Source: Burkholderia sp. Bp9142 | GTDB taxonomy: Bacteria; Pseudomonadota; Gammaproteobacteria; Burkholderiales; Burkholderiaceae | NCBI RefSeq assembly: GCF_003853415.1 | Contig: NZ_QTPP01000049.1 | Coordinates: forward strand, 1 to 59,572 | DNA: 59,572 bases | Direction of reading: 5' to 3' | In this document: piece after piece, positions 8,501 through 17,284 of the stretch | How positions within the stretch are numbered: position 1 is the first letter of the stretch | How the letters are laid out: every line of letters begins with the position of its first letter | Position numbers and translations under genes: made by a program | The notes under the pieces: generated by a model | The model's input: the letters and a program-made list of their open reading frames with translations, nothing else | Databases searched by the model: none | What the model was told of the DNA's origin: nothing

Positions 8501-9649
8501 TTAATTGCTGCTGATCACATCCTTCGGTACCCACACACCATTTTCGCACTTGTACACGCTGATGACGGCACGACGCAAATCACCGTACTGATCATACGAA
8601 AAATGGTCCGTCGTAACACCATTCATGTCGATTTTCGCCAGCTTGGGCAGGTAGACCGACGGGGTGGACGAGTTGGCGGCAACCATCGAACGCATCATCG
8701 CCATTGCCCCGTCATAGCTGTACGGCGCGTAGGTGCCCGGTTTCGTACCGAACTTCGCCTTGAAACGCTTCTCGAAGTCAGCCCAGCCAGGCATACGCTC
8801 GGGCGGGAGACCCGGGAGCGAAACAAATGTTCCGTTGGCTGCAGGACCAGCAACTTTGAGAAACTCGTCAGTCTTCGACATATCGCCCGACACAAAGGCG
8901 CTGGACATGGCGAGACTCTTGGCTTGCTTCACCATCGGCGCCGACTGAGAGTCGGCACCCGCGTAGTAGATGAAGTCCGGATGCGCAGCCTTGAGGACCG
9001 TCAGGATCGACTTGAAGTCCGTCGATTTGTCGGTGGTGTACTCATGGGCGATGATGTTTCCGCCCGCGGCTTTCACACCCTTCTCGAACTCGGCGGCCAG
9101 CCCTTGGCCATAGGCGGTTCGGTCGTCCACGATCGCGATGCGCTTGGCCTGGAGCTTCTCGACGACGTACTTGCCCATGACGCCGCCTTGCTGGGTATCC
9201 GAAGTCATCATCCGGAACGTCGTTTTGAAGCCTTGGCGCGTATAGGCGGGTGCGGTTGAGACTGCGATTTCGGGGATGCCCGCCTTGGCATAGATGGCTG
9301 ACGCAGGGATCGACACGCCCGAATTGAAATGACCAAGCATGCCCTTGATGCCGTCGTCGACGAGTCGTTGTGCCACGATTGTTCCGGTCTTCGGGTCCGC
9401 CTGGTCGTCGGCGGGGACGAGGGCAAAGGTCGTCTCCTTGCCGTCGACCGTCGGACGGGTCGCGTTGAAATCGTCGATTGCGAGTTGGACACCCGATTGA
9501 TAGTCACTGCCGTACTGAGCTTGCGCTCCTGTCAACGGGCCTGCGAAACCGAGCTTGACCGTCTGGGTTTCTGCTTGTGCAGTGAAAGAGAACGAGGCAG
9601 TCGATGCTGCGACAAGCAGGTTCAAGAAGCAGAGTGCATTGAGTCTCAT
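8501..9649 (-). CDS. Branched-chain/amide ABC transporter substrate-binding protein (LivK type)
   Basis: The 382-residue protein is a periplasmic binding protein of the hydrophobic amino-acid uptake family. Residues 1-26 form a signal peptide ending FTAQA. The mature part starts TVKLGFAGPLTGAQAQYG, the usual Leu/Ile/Val-BP opening, and continues with the ligand-domain pattern DDFNATRP, VSIPASAIYAKAGI and FVSGD. I start it at 9649 because this exposes the signal sequence. No permease or ATPase genes are adjacent, so it is an orphan binding protein that must use a transporter encoded elsewhere or be a remnant of a longer cluster. Its ligand is probably an amino acid or amide related to the neighbouring oxidoreductase. 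Confidence 0.9.
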   Translation of the reverse strand: MRLNALCFLNLLVAASTASFSFTAQAETQTVKLGFAGPLTGAQAQYGSDYQSGVQLAIDDFNATRPTVDGKETTFALVPADDQADPKTGTIVAQRLVDDGIKGMLGHFNSGVSIPASAIYAKAGIPEIAVSTAPAYTRQGFKTTFRMMTSDTQQGGVMGKYVVEKLQAKRIAIVDDRTAYGQGLAAEFEKGVKAAGGNIIAHEYTTDKSTDFKSILTVLKAAHPDFIYYAGADSQSAPMVKQAKSLAMSSAFVSGDMSKTDEFLKVAGPAANGTFVSLPGLPPERMPGWADFEKRFKAKFGTKPGTYAPYSYDGAMAMMRSMVAANSSTPSVYLPKLAKIDMNGVTTDHFSYDQYGDLRRAVISVYKCENGVWVPKDVISSN

Positions 9650-10195
9650 GATGTGATCCGTAATGCGTACGCGTCGACAGACGGCCATAGGGCACAGATC
9701 CGTTCGCCGACAGTCTGACAAGGGGAAAGGCTAGGGTGGAATTGCTGGCGTGTGATTCGTCTTCCTATCGAGATCTCCTCCGTTCAAGACGCTTCGGTGT
9801 CGTCGATGAGCAAGGCTAAGGTTCCATAAAAGCAATCGAAATCGACACTTTGGTATCAGGTCATGAGTGAACGGAATACAACTGGAGCGACGGCGGATTC
9901 GGAAGCATTCGTTCCGCACGTTTTTTCGACGGAAACGAAAACCAGGAACCGTTGGACGAGACAGATTCCGTGAAGTCGTGACTTCAGCAATGGAGGCCAG
10001 GCGTGCTCAAATTCACGCTTACGTCAGATTTATGGCGACGGGCGGTGGCGCCCCTCGCGCAGTGCGCGGGGTGTTGTTGCGGCTGCAGGGTGAAGGTCTG
10101 GTTCATCGGAATCGAGGCTGGATGGCCGATCCAACGAAATCGAACGCAACTTGGTTCCGTCCGGAGAGGAATTCCACTCAATATTCAGCGCTCGA
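9650..10195. other. Intergenic region
   Basis: There are 546 bases between the binding-protein start and the stop of the next minus-strand gene. Open frames on both strands here overlap each other and show no family motif. I see no gene, and no clear terminator for the LysR pair. Confidence 0.5.
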
Positions 10196-11125
10196 TCAGA
10201 GGCTTTCCTGCCGATCATCGACATTGACTGATGATGTAGACGGCTTTGACGCCGCGCATTTCTTTGCGATCGCTGCAATCTTGGTTCGTAACGCCGACTG
10301 ATCGTCGGGCCGAAACGCCAGATGGTACGTGGCCGCAGGGACAGCAGGCGTGGTGCGGATGGGGGTCATGCGCCCTTGCCGAACAGCGGGCCGGAAGTAC
10401 TTGACGGGCAGGCAGGCTACCCCGATTCCGGCCTCGACCAAGCCAGCCAGCGCCGTCAAGCTGTTGCTGCCGAAGACGTGCTCGATGTCGATGCCCATTC
10501 CGGCAAACAAGCGGCGAGTCAGGGCCGTCAAGCCTGATCCGGCGTTTTGCTCAATCACTGGGTACGCAGCCACCTCATCGAGGGACACGATACGGTCTGT
10601 TGGCAGCAGCCCCGGCTTGCAGAACCAGCCGTACTGTACCGTTTGGATTGGAATCGATTCCAGTTCCTGTGGGAGATAGATATCCTGAATGACGACGACG
10701 TCAAGCTCGCCGCTCAGGATTTTTCCTTGGAGTACCGCGGACAGGTCGACCTCAGGATGTAGCCTGAGGTCGGGGTAGGCGGCACGCATGCTTTTCGCGA
10801 ATGCGGGAAACCAGGTCAATGCGGAAAGCTCGGTGATGCCGATGCGCAAGGTGCGGCTGATGCGGCTCTCCTCGCTCCTGAGTTCCTCTAGCGAAGCCAG
10901 GGCTTTCAGAATGCCGTTAGCCTGCGCCAGAAGACTTCGGCCATGATCCGTCAGCATCAACCGGGTGCCTTGGTGCTGGAAAAGCGGATGGGTGGCTAGA
11001 CGTTCCAGTTCCTGTATTCGTTTGGCGGCGGCCGATGGAGTCACGGACAGCTTTAACGCCGCCTTCTGGACCGTGCCCAGCCGAGCCGTCCAGTAGAACG
11101 CCTGAATCTGCTTGATGGTGATCAT
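10196..11125 (-). CDS. LysR-family regulator (second of an overlapping pair)
   Basis: This 309-residue LysR-type regulator starts MITIKQIQAFYWTARLGT, with a helix-turn-helix around VQKAALKLSVTPSAAAKRIQ. The remainder is the usual co-inducer domain. The ATG at 11125 overlaps the stop of the upstream LysR gene by four bases (ATGA), so the two are translationally coupled. The DNA-binding helix is AAAKRIQ rather than the common SAVSRQI, a variant seen in some LysR subgroups. Both genes diverge from the RidA-PLP enzyme-dehydrogenase-HglS run and probably control it, possibly as a heteromeric or sequential pair. The inducer is unknown. Confidence 0.85.
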   Translation of the reverse strand: MITIKQIQAFYWTARLGTVQKAALKLSVTPSAAAKRIQELERLATHPLFQHQGTRLMLTDHGRSLLAQANGILKALASLEELRSEESRISRTLRIGITELSALTWFPAFAKSMRAAYPDLRLHPEVDLSAVLQGKILSGELDVVVIQDIYLPQELESIPIQTVQYGWFCKPGLLPTDRIVSLDEVAAYPVIEQNAGSGLTALTRRLFAGMGIDIEHVFGSNSLTALAGLVEAGIGVACLPVKYFRPAVRQGRMTPIRTTPAVPAATYHLAFRPDDQSALRTKIAAIAKKCAASKPSTSSVNVDDRQESL

Positions 11126-12063
11126 CGGGCGCGCTCCCGAGGAGGCTGCACGGCGCCAATAAGGGTTTCTTTCGAGCTGGCGCTGAAATCGCATGCTTCA
11201 GAGGCGATTTCGATTAGGCGCTTATGCAGTTGGGTGGAACTGCCCTCACGGAACAACAGCAAGTAGTCCACGGCCGGAACACGCGGTCGCACGCGAAGCT
11301 CGACCACTTGGTTGCGTGCCAACAGCTCTCGAACCAGCGGTTCAGGCAAGTGGGCGATACCAAGTCCTGACACCATCAGATCAAGAACCGCCATAAGACT
11401 GCTGCTGGAAATGACGGACCGGGGTGTGATGCCGTTGTCGCGCAGCCAGTCTTCAAGTAGCACCCCGGAGCGAGACAGCGACCCGCGCGACAACAGGTCG
11501 AAGCGACTCAGATCTTTCAGTTGCAGCGTCTTTGGCCCTGGGTGCAGAGCAGGGCTGCAATACCACTGGTTCTCGATGGAGCCCAGCCGGGTCTCGAAGA
11601 AGCCGTGATTGCGTACGGAGTCGGGAACGATCACTGCGTCCAACTCGCCGGAGCGCAGCTCGTCTCTCAGTTGCAAGCTCACGCCTACTTTGAGCTTCAC
11701 TTCTGCCATGGGGAACTCGGTGCGCAGCGCTTGAAGAAATGCGTTGAGCCAAGTCAGCGCGACGACCTCAGTTACGCCCAGGCGCAGCTGCCTGATCGGC
11801 AGTTCCTTGCTGGATAGTGCGAACAGGAAGGCGTCTCTCCGCGCCAGCAAGGTGCGCGCGCGCATCAACACCTCCGCGCCATCCACAGTCTGGGTCGGGC
11901 ATCGCCCTGACCGGTCCAGCAAGGGGCGTGGAAATAGGGCTTCGAAGTTTGAGACCTGCGTGGACGCAGCGGACTGGGCGATACCGAGTGCGCGTGCGGC
12001 AGCGGAAATCGATCCGGTGTCGGCAAGGGCTACGAACGCCTCCACCTGTTTGAATGTGCTCAC
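11122..12063 (-). CDS. LysR-family regulator (first of an overlapping pair)
   Basis: The 313-residue protein begins MSTFKQVEAFVALADTGSIS, with the helix-turn-helix AAARALGIAQSAASTQVSNFE and a full effector domain. It is transcribed away from the RidA gene across a roughly 240-base divergent promoter region and overlaps the next LysR gene by four bases. The pair is similar in length and organisation, and each has an atypical recognition helix, suggesting an old tandem duplication. Its role in controlling the 2-oxoadipate cluster is inferred from position. Confidence 0.87.
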   Translation of the reverse strand: MSTFKQVEAFVALADTGSISAAARALGIAQSAASTQVSNFEALFPRPLLDRSGRCPTQTVDGAEVLMRARTLLARRDAFLFALSSKELPIRQLRLGVTEVVALTWLNAFLQALRTEFPMAEVKLKVGVSLQLRDELRSGELDAVIVPDSVRNHGFFETRLGSIENQWYCSPALHPGPKTLQLKDLSRFDLLSRGSLSRSGVLLEDWLRDNGITPRSVISSSSLMAVLDLMVSGLGIAHLPEPLVRELLARNQVVELRVRPRVPAVDYLLLFREGSSTQLHKRLIEIASEACDFSASSKETLIGAVQPPRERAR

Positions 12064-12300
12064 GATCTCATGTATCTGTTTTTGGAAGTATACATCATAG
12101 ACAAATATCGCTTTTTTGTTTGGCCCAGCTTCAGCAGACTTGCACTCAAGTGCGACGGTCTTGGTTTTCTAAGGGCAGGTGGGCCATTTGCCCAGCTGAA
12201 TTAGAGACTGCGGCGTCCGCTGGAAGACGACCGCCGAGGAAACGGGGATCGAGCGTCAGTGAGCTTTGACTAACACCATTTCGTAATCTTGAAAGTAACC

Positions 12301-12762
12301 ATGAGCAAAGTTGAACAACGCTTGGCCGAATTGGGCTTGCAGTTGCCGGTGCTGTCGCCTTCTGCGGCAAGCTACAAGCCCTTTTACAAGGCCGGCAATC
12401 TGCTGTTCCTGTCAGGACAGGGGCCGCGCGATGCGCAGGGCGCGTTGCGTAAGGGCAAGCTGGGTGCGGGCTACGACACCGCGCAAGGCGCTGAAGATGC
12501 CCAGGCAATTGCGTTGCAACTCCTCGCCACCGCAAAGGCCGCTGTCGGTGATCTGGACAGGATCGTCGGTGTGGTCAAGGTTCTCGGACTCGTCAATTGC
12601 ACGCCGGATTTCACCGAGCAGCCAAAGGTGATCGACGGGTGCAGCAAGCTTTTGACGCAGGCCCTGGGCGATGCGGGACACCACGCTCGCTCTGCGGTCG
12701 GCACCGTGTCTTTGCCTGGTGGAATTTCCGTCGAAATCGAAGCCATTTTCGAACTCGCCTGA
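12301..12762 (+). CDS. RidA/YjgF-family protein
   Basis: The 153-residue protein has the RidA layout, with NLLFLSGQGPRD early and a LPGGISVEIEAIFELA C-terminus. RidA proteins hydrolyse reactive enamine/imine intermediates released by PLP enzymes, and some members act as dedicated deaminases. This one is longer than the classic 127-residue RidA and belongs to the subgroup starting near VEQRLAELG. I use the ATG at 12301. It lies 41 bases upstream of a Cys/Met-type PLP enzyme, exactly the kind of enzyme that leaks enamines, so a shared function is likely. Confidence 0.88.
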   Translation: MSKVEQRLAELGLQLPVLSPSAASYKPFYKAGNLLFLSGQGPRDAQGALRKGKLGAGYDTAQGAEDAQAIALQLLATAKAAVGDLDRIVGVVKVLGLVNCTPDFTEQPKVIDGCSKLLTQALGDAGHHARSAVGTVSLPGGISVEIEAIFELA

Positions 12763-12803
12763 AGGCGAGGCACTTCACCTCCTCTCCGTTTAAAGACCTC
12801 ACC

Positions 12804-13961
12804 ATGAGCCACGATAGCAACCCGGACCTGCAGCGCAACCTGTTGACGGTGCAGCTGGACCATTTCGTTGACGAGCGCACGGGCGCTGTCATTCCGCCGA
12901 TCCATCCGTCGACCACATTCGCGCGTGACGAGAACTACGAGTTGATCGGCAATATCCGCTACGGCCGCTACGGCAATCCGACCACCATCCAGGCCGAAAA
13001 AATTCTGGCGAAGCTGGAAGGTGGCGCCGAAGCCCGCCTCTTTGGCTCAGGCCTGGGCGCGGCGACGGCGGTGTTTGAAACCATCAAGGCTGGCCAGCAC
13101 ATGCTGGCCCCCCAAGTGATGTACCACGGCGCGCAAAAGTGGATGCGCCGCATCGCCGAGCGACGCGGCATCGAGCTGAGCTTCTTTGACCAGTCGGTTC
13201 CCGGTGCATTGCGCGAGGCCATTCGACCCAATACGGCACTGCTGTGGATCGAATCTCCCGTGAACCCGACTTGGGACATCATCGACATTGCCGATGCGGC
13301 CGCCGCGGTGCACGAAGTCGGCGGTATCTTGTGCGTGGACGGTAGCGTGTCGCCGCCCGTGACCACGCGACCGCTGGAGCTCGGTGCGGATATCGTGTTC
13401 CATTCGTGTTCGAAGTACCTCAACGGACATGGCGACGTCCTCGCCGGCGTGTTGATCACCAAAGAGGTCAACGAGCGCTGGGAGGAGATCATTCTGATTC
13501 GCAATCTCTCCGGGGCGGTGCTCGGACCGTTCGAAACCTGGTTGCTCATGCGTGGTATGCGCACCCTTTATGTGCGCTTCGAACGGGCCTGCGCGAACGC
13601 CTTGGCCATCGCCAAGCACTTCGAGAAGCACCCTTTGGTGCAGAAGGTGCTGTATCCGGGCCTCGAATCGCATCCGGGGCACGAAATTGCCAAGCGCCAG
13701 ATGACCAACGGCTTCGGTGCCATGCTGTCCATCCTGATCGATGGCACGCCGGAGCAGGCGCAGAAGGTCGCTTGCGCGCTCAAGGTCATCGTTATCGGTG
13801 CGTCCCTGGGCGGTGTCGAAAGCCTGGTGGAGCACCGTGCCTCAGTGGAGGGGCCGGACAGCGTGGTGCCCCCGAACATGTTGCGATTCTCGATCGGCAT
13901 AGAGCCGGAGGCAGCGTTAATTGCTGATCTGGAGCAGGCACTCAGCATCTTGAATAAGTAA
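12804..13961 (+). CDS. Cys/Met metabolism PLP-dependent lyase (cystathionine gamma-synthase/beta-lyase superfamily)
   Basis: The 385-residue enzyme shows the superfamily signature throughout: PPIHPSTTFARDENYE, YGRYGNPTT, LFGSGLGAATAVFE, WIESPVNPTWDI, and the PLP-lysine segment HSCSKYLNGHGDVLAG. The C-terminal ASLGGVESLVEHRAS matches the SLGG.E.L..hP region of cystathionine lyases and methionine gamma-lyases. It catalyses a beta- or gamma-elimination or replacement on an amino acid, but which one cannot be decided. The ATG at 12804 follows closely on the RidA gene. The neighbours (RidA, 2-hydroxyglutarate dehydrogenase, HglS) suggest a route yielding a 2-oxo acid. Confidence 0.85.
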   Translation: MSHDSNPDLQRNLLTVQLDHFVDERTGAVIPPIHPSTTFARDENYELIGNIRYGRYGNPTTIQAEKILAKLEGGAEARLFGSGLGAATAVFETIKAGQHMLAPQVMYHGAQKWMRRIAERRGIELSFFDQSVPGALREAIRPNTALLWIESPVNPTWDIIDIADAAAAVHEVGGILCVDGSVSPPVTTRPLELGADIVFHSCSKYLNGHGDVLAGVLITKEVNERWEEIILIRNLSGAVLGPFETWLLMRGMRTLYVRFERACANALAIAKHFEKHPLVQKVLYPGLESHPGHEIAKRQMTNGFGAMLSILIDGTPEQAQKVACALKVIVIGASLGGVESLVEHRASVEGPDSVVPPNMLRFSIGIEPEAALIADLEQALSILNK

Positions 13962-13987
13962 CGCGACGGAAGGTAAGGAGGGAGGGC

Positions 13988-14182
13988 CGCAGCCTCGACG
14001 AGGCCACGGCCCTTGGCCTGCAGATGCTTGACCACGCGGGCCTGATGACGCGCAAGCGGGCCGTGCTGACGGTACTCGTGCCGACCGCCGGCGGGTCGCT
14101 GTCGTTCTATACCTTCTCGACCTACATACAGAAGTACCTTGTGAGCTCGGCGGGACGGACATCCGGTTATTTGCGTGATTAA
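13988..14182 (+). pseudogene. Remnant of an MFS (metabolite:H+ symporter type) permease
   Basis: A short open stretch with no start of its own reads like the interior of a sugar/dicarboxylate MFS permease. It contains KRAVLTVLVPTAGGSLSFYT and then FSTYIQKYLV, resembling the segment of KgtP/MHS-family transporters where TAGGT.AFYTYTTY is typical. The frame stops at 14180-14182, where the next gene begins, and nothing before or after belongs to a permease. It is a decayed fragment that probably once supplied uptake for this cluster. Confidence 0.6.
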
Positions 14183-14207
14183 GGCTGAACGTGTCGATAC
14201 TCAAAAT

Positions 14208-17200
14208 ATGCGCATGATCCAACCCATTGCACCTCCTGTCTCGCTTGCCCAGACCTACAAGGCGTTCTGCCACGCACTTAAGGAAGTCGGCTTCCAAGGA
14301 GAGGTTGGGGAGTCCTACGCCGAGCGTACGGTTCTGTCGACGGATAACTCCATCTACCAGCGACTTCCTCAGGCGGTCGTGTACCCGCGCAGCGCGGTCG
14401 ACGTCGAATGCTTGACCCGACTCGCTGCGCAGGTAGCGTACCGGCGCATCATCCTGACGCCCCGCGGCGGTGGGACGGGCACCAATGGGCAATCGCTTAC
14501 CGATGGCATCGTGGTCGATCTGTCGCGCCACATGAATCGCATCCTCGAGATCGATGTGGCTGCGCGCCGCGTGCGGGTCCAAGCCGGTGTCGTGAAGGAC
14601 CAACTCAACGCGGCGCTGAAGCCGCACGGCTTGTTCTTCGCGCCGGAATTGTCGACGTCCAACAGGGCGACGATCGGTGGCATGGTCAACACCGATGCGA
14701 GCGGCCAGGGGAGCTGTACCTATGGCAAGACGCGCGACCACGTGGTCAGCCTGGACTGTGTGTACCTTGGCGGCGCGCGCCACGAAAGCGCAGCATTGTC
14801 CGAGACCGAGCTTGAGCTCGTGTGCGCGATGGACGGCCCGGTCGGCAGAGGCTATAGGACTGCCCGTCGCATCGAGGCGGAACAGGGCGAACGCATCGCA
14901 GCGTGCTTCCCTAAGCTCAACCGTTGCCTTACCGGGTACGACTTGGCGCACCTGCGGGACGGGCAGGGGCAGTTCAATCTCAACAGCCTGCTGTGCGGGT
15001 CTGAGGGCTCGCTGGGCTTCGTGGTGGAAGCGACCCTGGGTGTGCTCCCCATTCCCAAGTATTCGACGCTGGTCAACGTGCGCTACGCGAGCTTCATGGA
15101 GGCGCTGCGCGATGCGCAGGCTCTCATGGCGCTCCATCCCTTGTCCATCGAGACGGTCGATTCGCGAGTTCTGTCGTTGGCGATGAAGGACATCGTCTGG
15201 CAAAGCGTTTCGCAATACTTCCCGAGCGATGGGCAGACTCAGACGCAAGGGATTAACCTGGTCGAACTCTCTGGCGACGACGAAATCGAGTTGGCGCAAC
15301 GTGTGCGGGCCTTCGAGGAGCACCTGAAGTCGGATTGCAGTGTTACGCGCCTCGGGCATACGCTGGCCGTCGGTACACACGCGGTCGAGACTGTGTATGC
15401 CATGCGCAAGCGTTCTGTCGGCTTGCTGGGCAATGTCGAAGGCGAAGCGCGACCGCAGCCATTCGTCGAAGACACCGCGGTGCCGCCCGAGAACCTGGCC
15501 GACTACATCGCCGAGTTTCGCCAACTGCTCGACGGGCATGGACTGCAGTACGGCATGTTTGGCCATGTCGATGCCGGCGTGCTGCACGTGCGCCCACTGC
15601 TCGATATGAAGGATCCCGAGCAGGCGGCCCTGATCCGGCCGATCACGCAAGATGTTGCGCGCCTGACAAAGAAGTACGGTGGGCTTCTGTGGGGTGAGCA
15701 CGGAAAGGGATTGCGCTCTGAGTACGCGCCGACGTTCTTCGGCGAACTGTACCCTTCCTTGCAGGCCGTAAAAGCCGCCTTCGATCCATACAACCAGCTC
15801 AATCCCGGCAAGATCGCTACGCCCGCAGCGGACTTGGCTCTGCTGCGCGTAGACGAGGTGCCATTGCGCGGGGATGCCGATCGCCAGATCGACGAGCGGG
15901 TCTGGCAAAGCTACGGAGCGGCGATGCACTGCAACGGCAATGGCGCCTGCTACAACTTCGATCCCGACGATGCGATGTGCCCGTCTTGGAAGGCGACGCG
16001 CGATCGCGTGCAGTCCCCCAAGGGCCGTGCTTCGCTCATTCGAGAGTGGCTGCGACTGCAAGGCGCCGCCGGCGTTGACGTGCTGCAGGCGCAGCGGCAG
16101 GCCCCCTCGTTTCTCCGGAGCCTGCCCGCACGCTGGCGCAATACACGCAATTCGGCGCGCGCCCGCAGCGCTGCGGGCGCAGATGACTTCTCGCACGAGG
16201 TCTACGACGCGATGGCGGGATGCCTGGCGTGCAAATCCTGCGCAGGCCAATGCCCGGTCAAGGTCAATGTGCCGGAGTTCCGTTCGCGCTTCCTGGAGTT
16301 GTACCACACCCGGTATCTGCGGCCACTCAAGGACTATCTGATCGGTTCGCTCGAATACACCATCCCGTATTTCGCTCGCGTACCACGAATCTACAACGCG
16401 CTGATGTCGACCGTTCCCGTCCAGCGTTGGCTCGAAAAGAACGCGGGCATGGTGGACAGTCCACTGCTCAGTCGCTTCGCGTGGTCAAAAATGATGCGGC
16501 AGTGGGGGGTGCAGACTGCTTCCACACACGCACTGAATGCGTTGGCGCCGGAGAAAAGGGGCCGCTCAGTGGTTTTCGTGCAGGATGCGTTCACCCGGTA
16601 CTTCGAGTCGCCGGTGGCGGCGAGCTTTATTGAGCTCGCTTCACGGTTAGGTTACACGGTCTACCTGGCCCCGTTCCGTCCAAATGGCAAGCCCCTGCAG
16701 GTTCAGGGATTCCTGCCAGCATTCGGCCGTGCCGCGAAGGCCAATGCGGGGTTGCTCCAACACCTTGCCAAAAGCGGTGTCCCGCTCGTGGGCCTCGATC
16801 CCGCGATGACGCTGGTCTATCGGCAGGAATATCGGAAAGTCCCGGGCATCGAGCAGATCGATGTGCTCTTGCCGCAGGAGTGGTTGCTGAAGGTCGTTCC
16901 AGATGCGGAGCGACAGATTGCTGGCCCGTCCTATTCGCTACTGGCGCACTGCACGGAAAAGACCAATATCCCTTCGAGTAGCAGCGACTGGGGACGACTG
17001 TTTACACGCATGGGGCTACGATTGCGGACCCGCCCCACGGGCTGCTGTGGCATGTCCGGAACTTATGGTCACGAGACTCGAAATGTCGCTACTTCTCAAG
17101 CGATCTTCGAGCAGTCATGGGCTGCCATCATCGACGGCAGCGATGTCGGCGAGTTGCTTGCCACCGGTTACTCCTGCCGCAGTCAGGTCGTCCGTCTGCG

Positions 17201-17276
17201 CGACAAGCGGCTTCGCCATCCGATCGAAGTGCTGCTGGAGGCACAGCGAGCGGCCTCCGCCCTTTCCCCCACTTGA
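14208..17276 (+). CDS. FAD/Fe-S dehydrogenase, D-2-hydroxyglutarate dehydrogenase (YdiJ) type
   Basis: This 1022-residue flavoprotein combines an FAD_binding_4 domain (PRSAVDVECLTRLAA, then TPRGGGTGTNGQSL), an FAD-oxidase C-terminal region with GMFGHVDAGVLHVRP, and a C-terminal iron-sulfur half. The iron-sulfur part has CNGNGACYNFDPDDAMCPSW, the ferredoxin motif CLACKSCAGQCPVKVNVPEF, and a CCG-type cluster TGCCGMSGTYG. This architecture is shared with YdiJ-type D-2-hydroxyglutarate and D-lactate dehydrogenases, which pass electrons towards the quinone pool. HglS lies nine bases downstream, and its product is D-2-hydroxyglutarate, so this enzyme probably converts that to 2-oxoglutarate. A GTG at 14175 is an alternative start overlapping the permease remnant. 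Confidence 0.88.
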   Translation: MRMIQPIAPPVSLAQTYKAFCHALKEVGFQGEVGESYAERTVLSTDNSIYQRLPQAVVYPRSAVDVECLTRLAAQVAYRRIILTPRGGGTGTNGQSLTDGIVVDLSRHMNRILEIDVAARRVRVQAGVVKDQLNAALKPHGLFFAPELSTSNRATIGGMVNTDASGQGSCTYGKTRDHVVSLDCVYLGGARHESAALSETELELVCAMDGPVGRGYRTARRIEAEQGERIAACFPKLNRCLTGYDLAHLRDGQGQFNLNSLLCGSEGSLGFVVEATLGVLPIPKYSTLVNVRYASFMEALRDAQALMALHPLSIETVDSRVLSLAMKDIVWQSVSQYFPSDGQTQTQGINLVELSGDDEIELAQRVRAFEEHLKSDCSVTRLGHTLAVGTHAVETVYAMRKRSVGLLGNVEGEARPQPFVEDTAVPPENLADYIAEFRQLLDGHGLQYGMFGHVDAGVLHVRPLLDMKDPEQAALIRPITQDVARLTKKYGGLLWGEHGKGLRSEYAPTFFGELYPSLQAVKAAFDPYNQLNPGKIATPAADLALLRVDEVPLRGDADRQIDERVWQSYGAAMHCNGNGACYNFDPDDAMCPSWKATRDRVQSPKGRASLIREWLRLQGAAGVDVLQAQRQAPSFLRSLPARWRNTRNSARARSAAGADDFSHEVYDAMAGCLACKSCAGQCPVKVNVPEFRSRFLELYHTRYLRPLKDYLIGSLEYTIPYFARVPRIYNALMSTVPVQRWLEKNAGMVDSPLLSRFAWSKMMRQWGVQTASTHALNALAPEKRGRSVVFVQDAFTRYFESPVAASFIELASRLGYTVYLAPFRPNGKPLQVQGFLPAFGRAAKANAGLLQHLAKSGVPLVGLDPAMTLVYRQEYRKVPGIEQIDVLLPQEWLLKVVPDAERQIAGPSYSLLAHCTEKTNIPSSSSDWGRLFTRMGLRLRTRPTGCCGMSGTYGHETRNVATSQAIFEQSWAAIIDGSDVGELLATGYSCRSQVVRLRDKRLRHPIEVLLEAQRAASALSPT

Positions 17277-17284
17277 GGCTACGA

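Noticed and set aside
9867..10301. 144-codon plus-strand frame
   Set aside because: It overlaps the LysR 3' end, has no ribosome site and shows no motif.
13917..16307. A 796-codon open frame on the minus strand
   Set aside because: It is a complete shadow of the flavoprotein gene on the other strand, which has many family motifs. Long antisense frames are common in GC-rich codon-biased genes.
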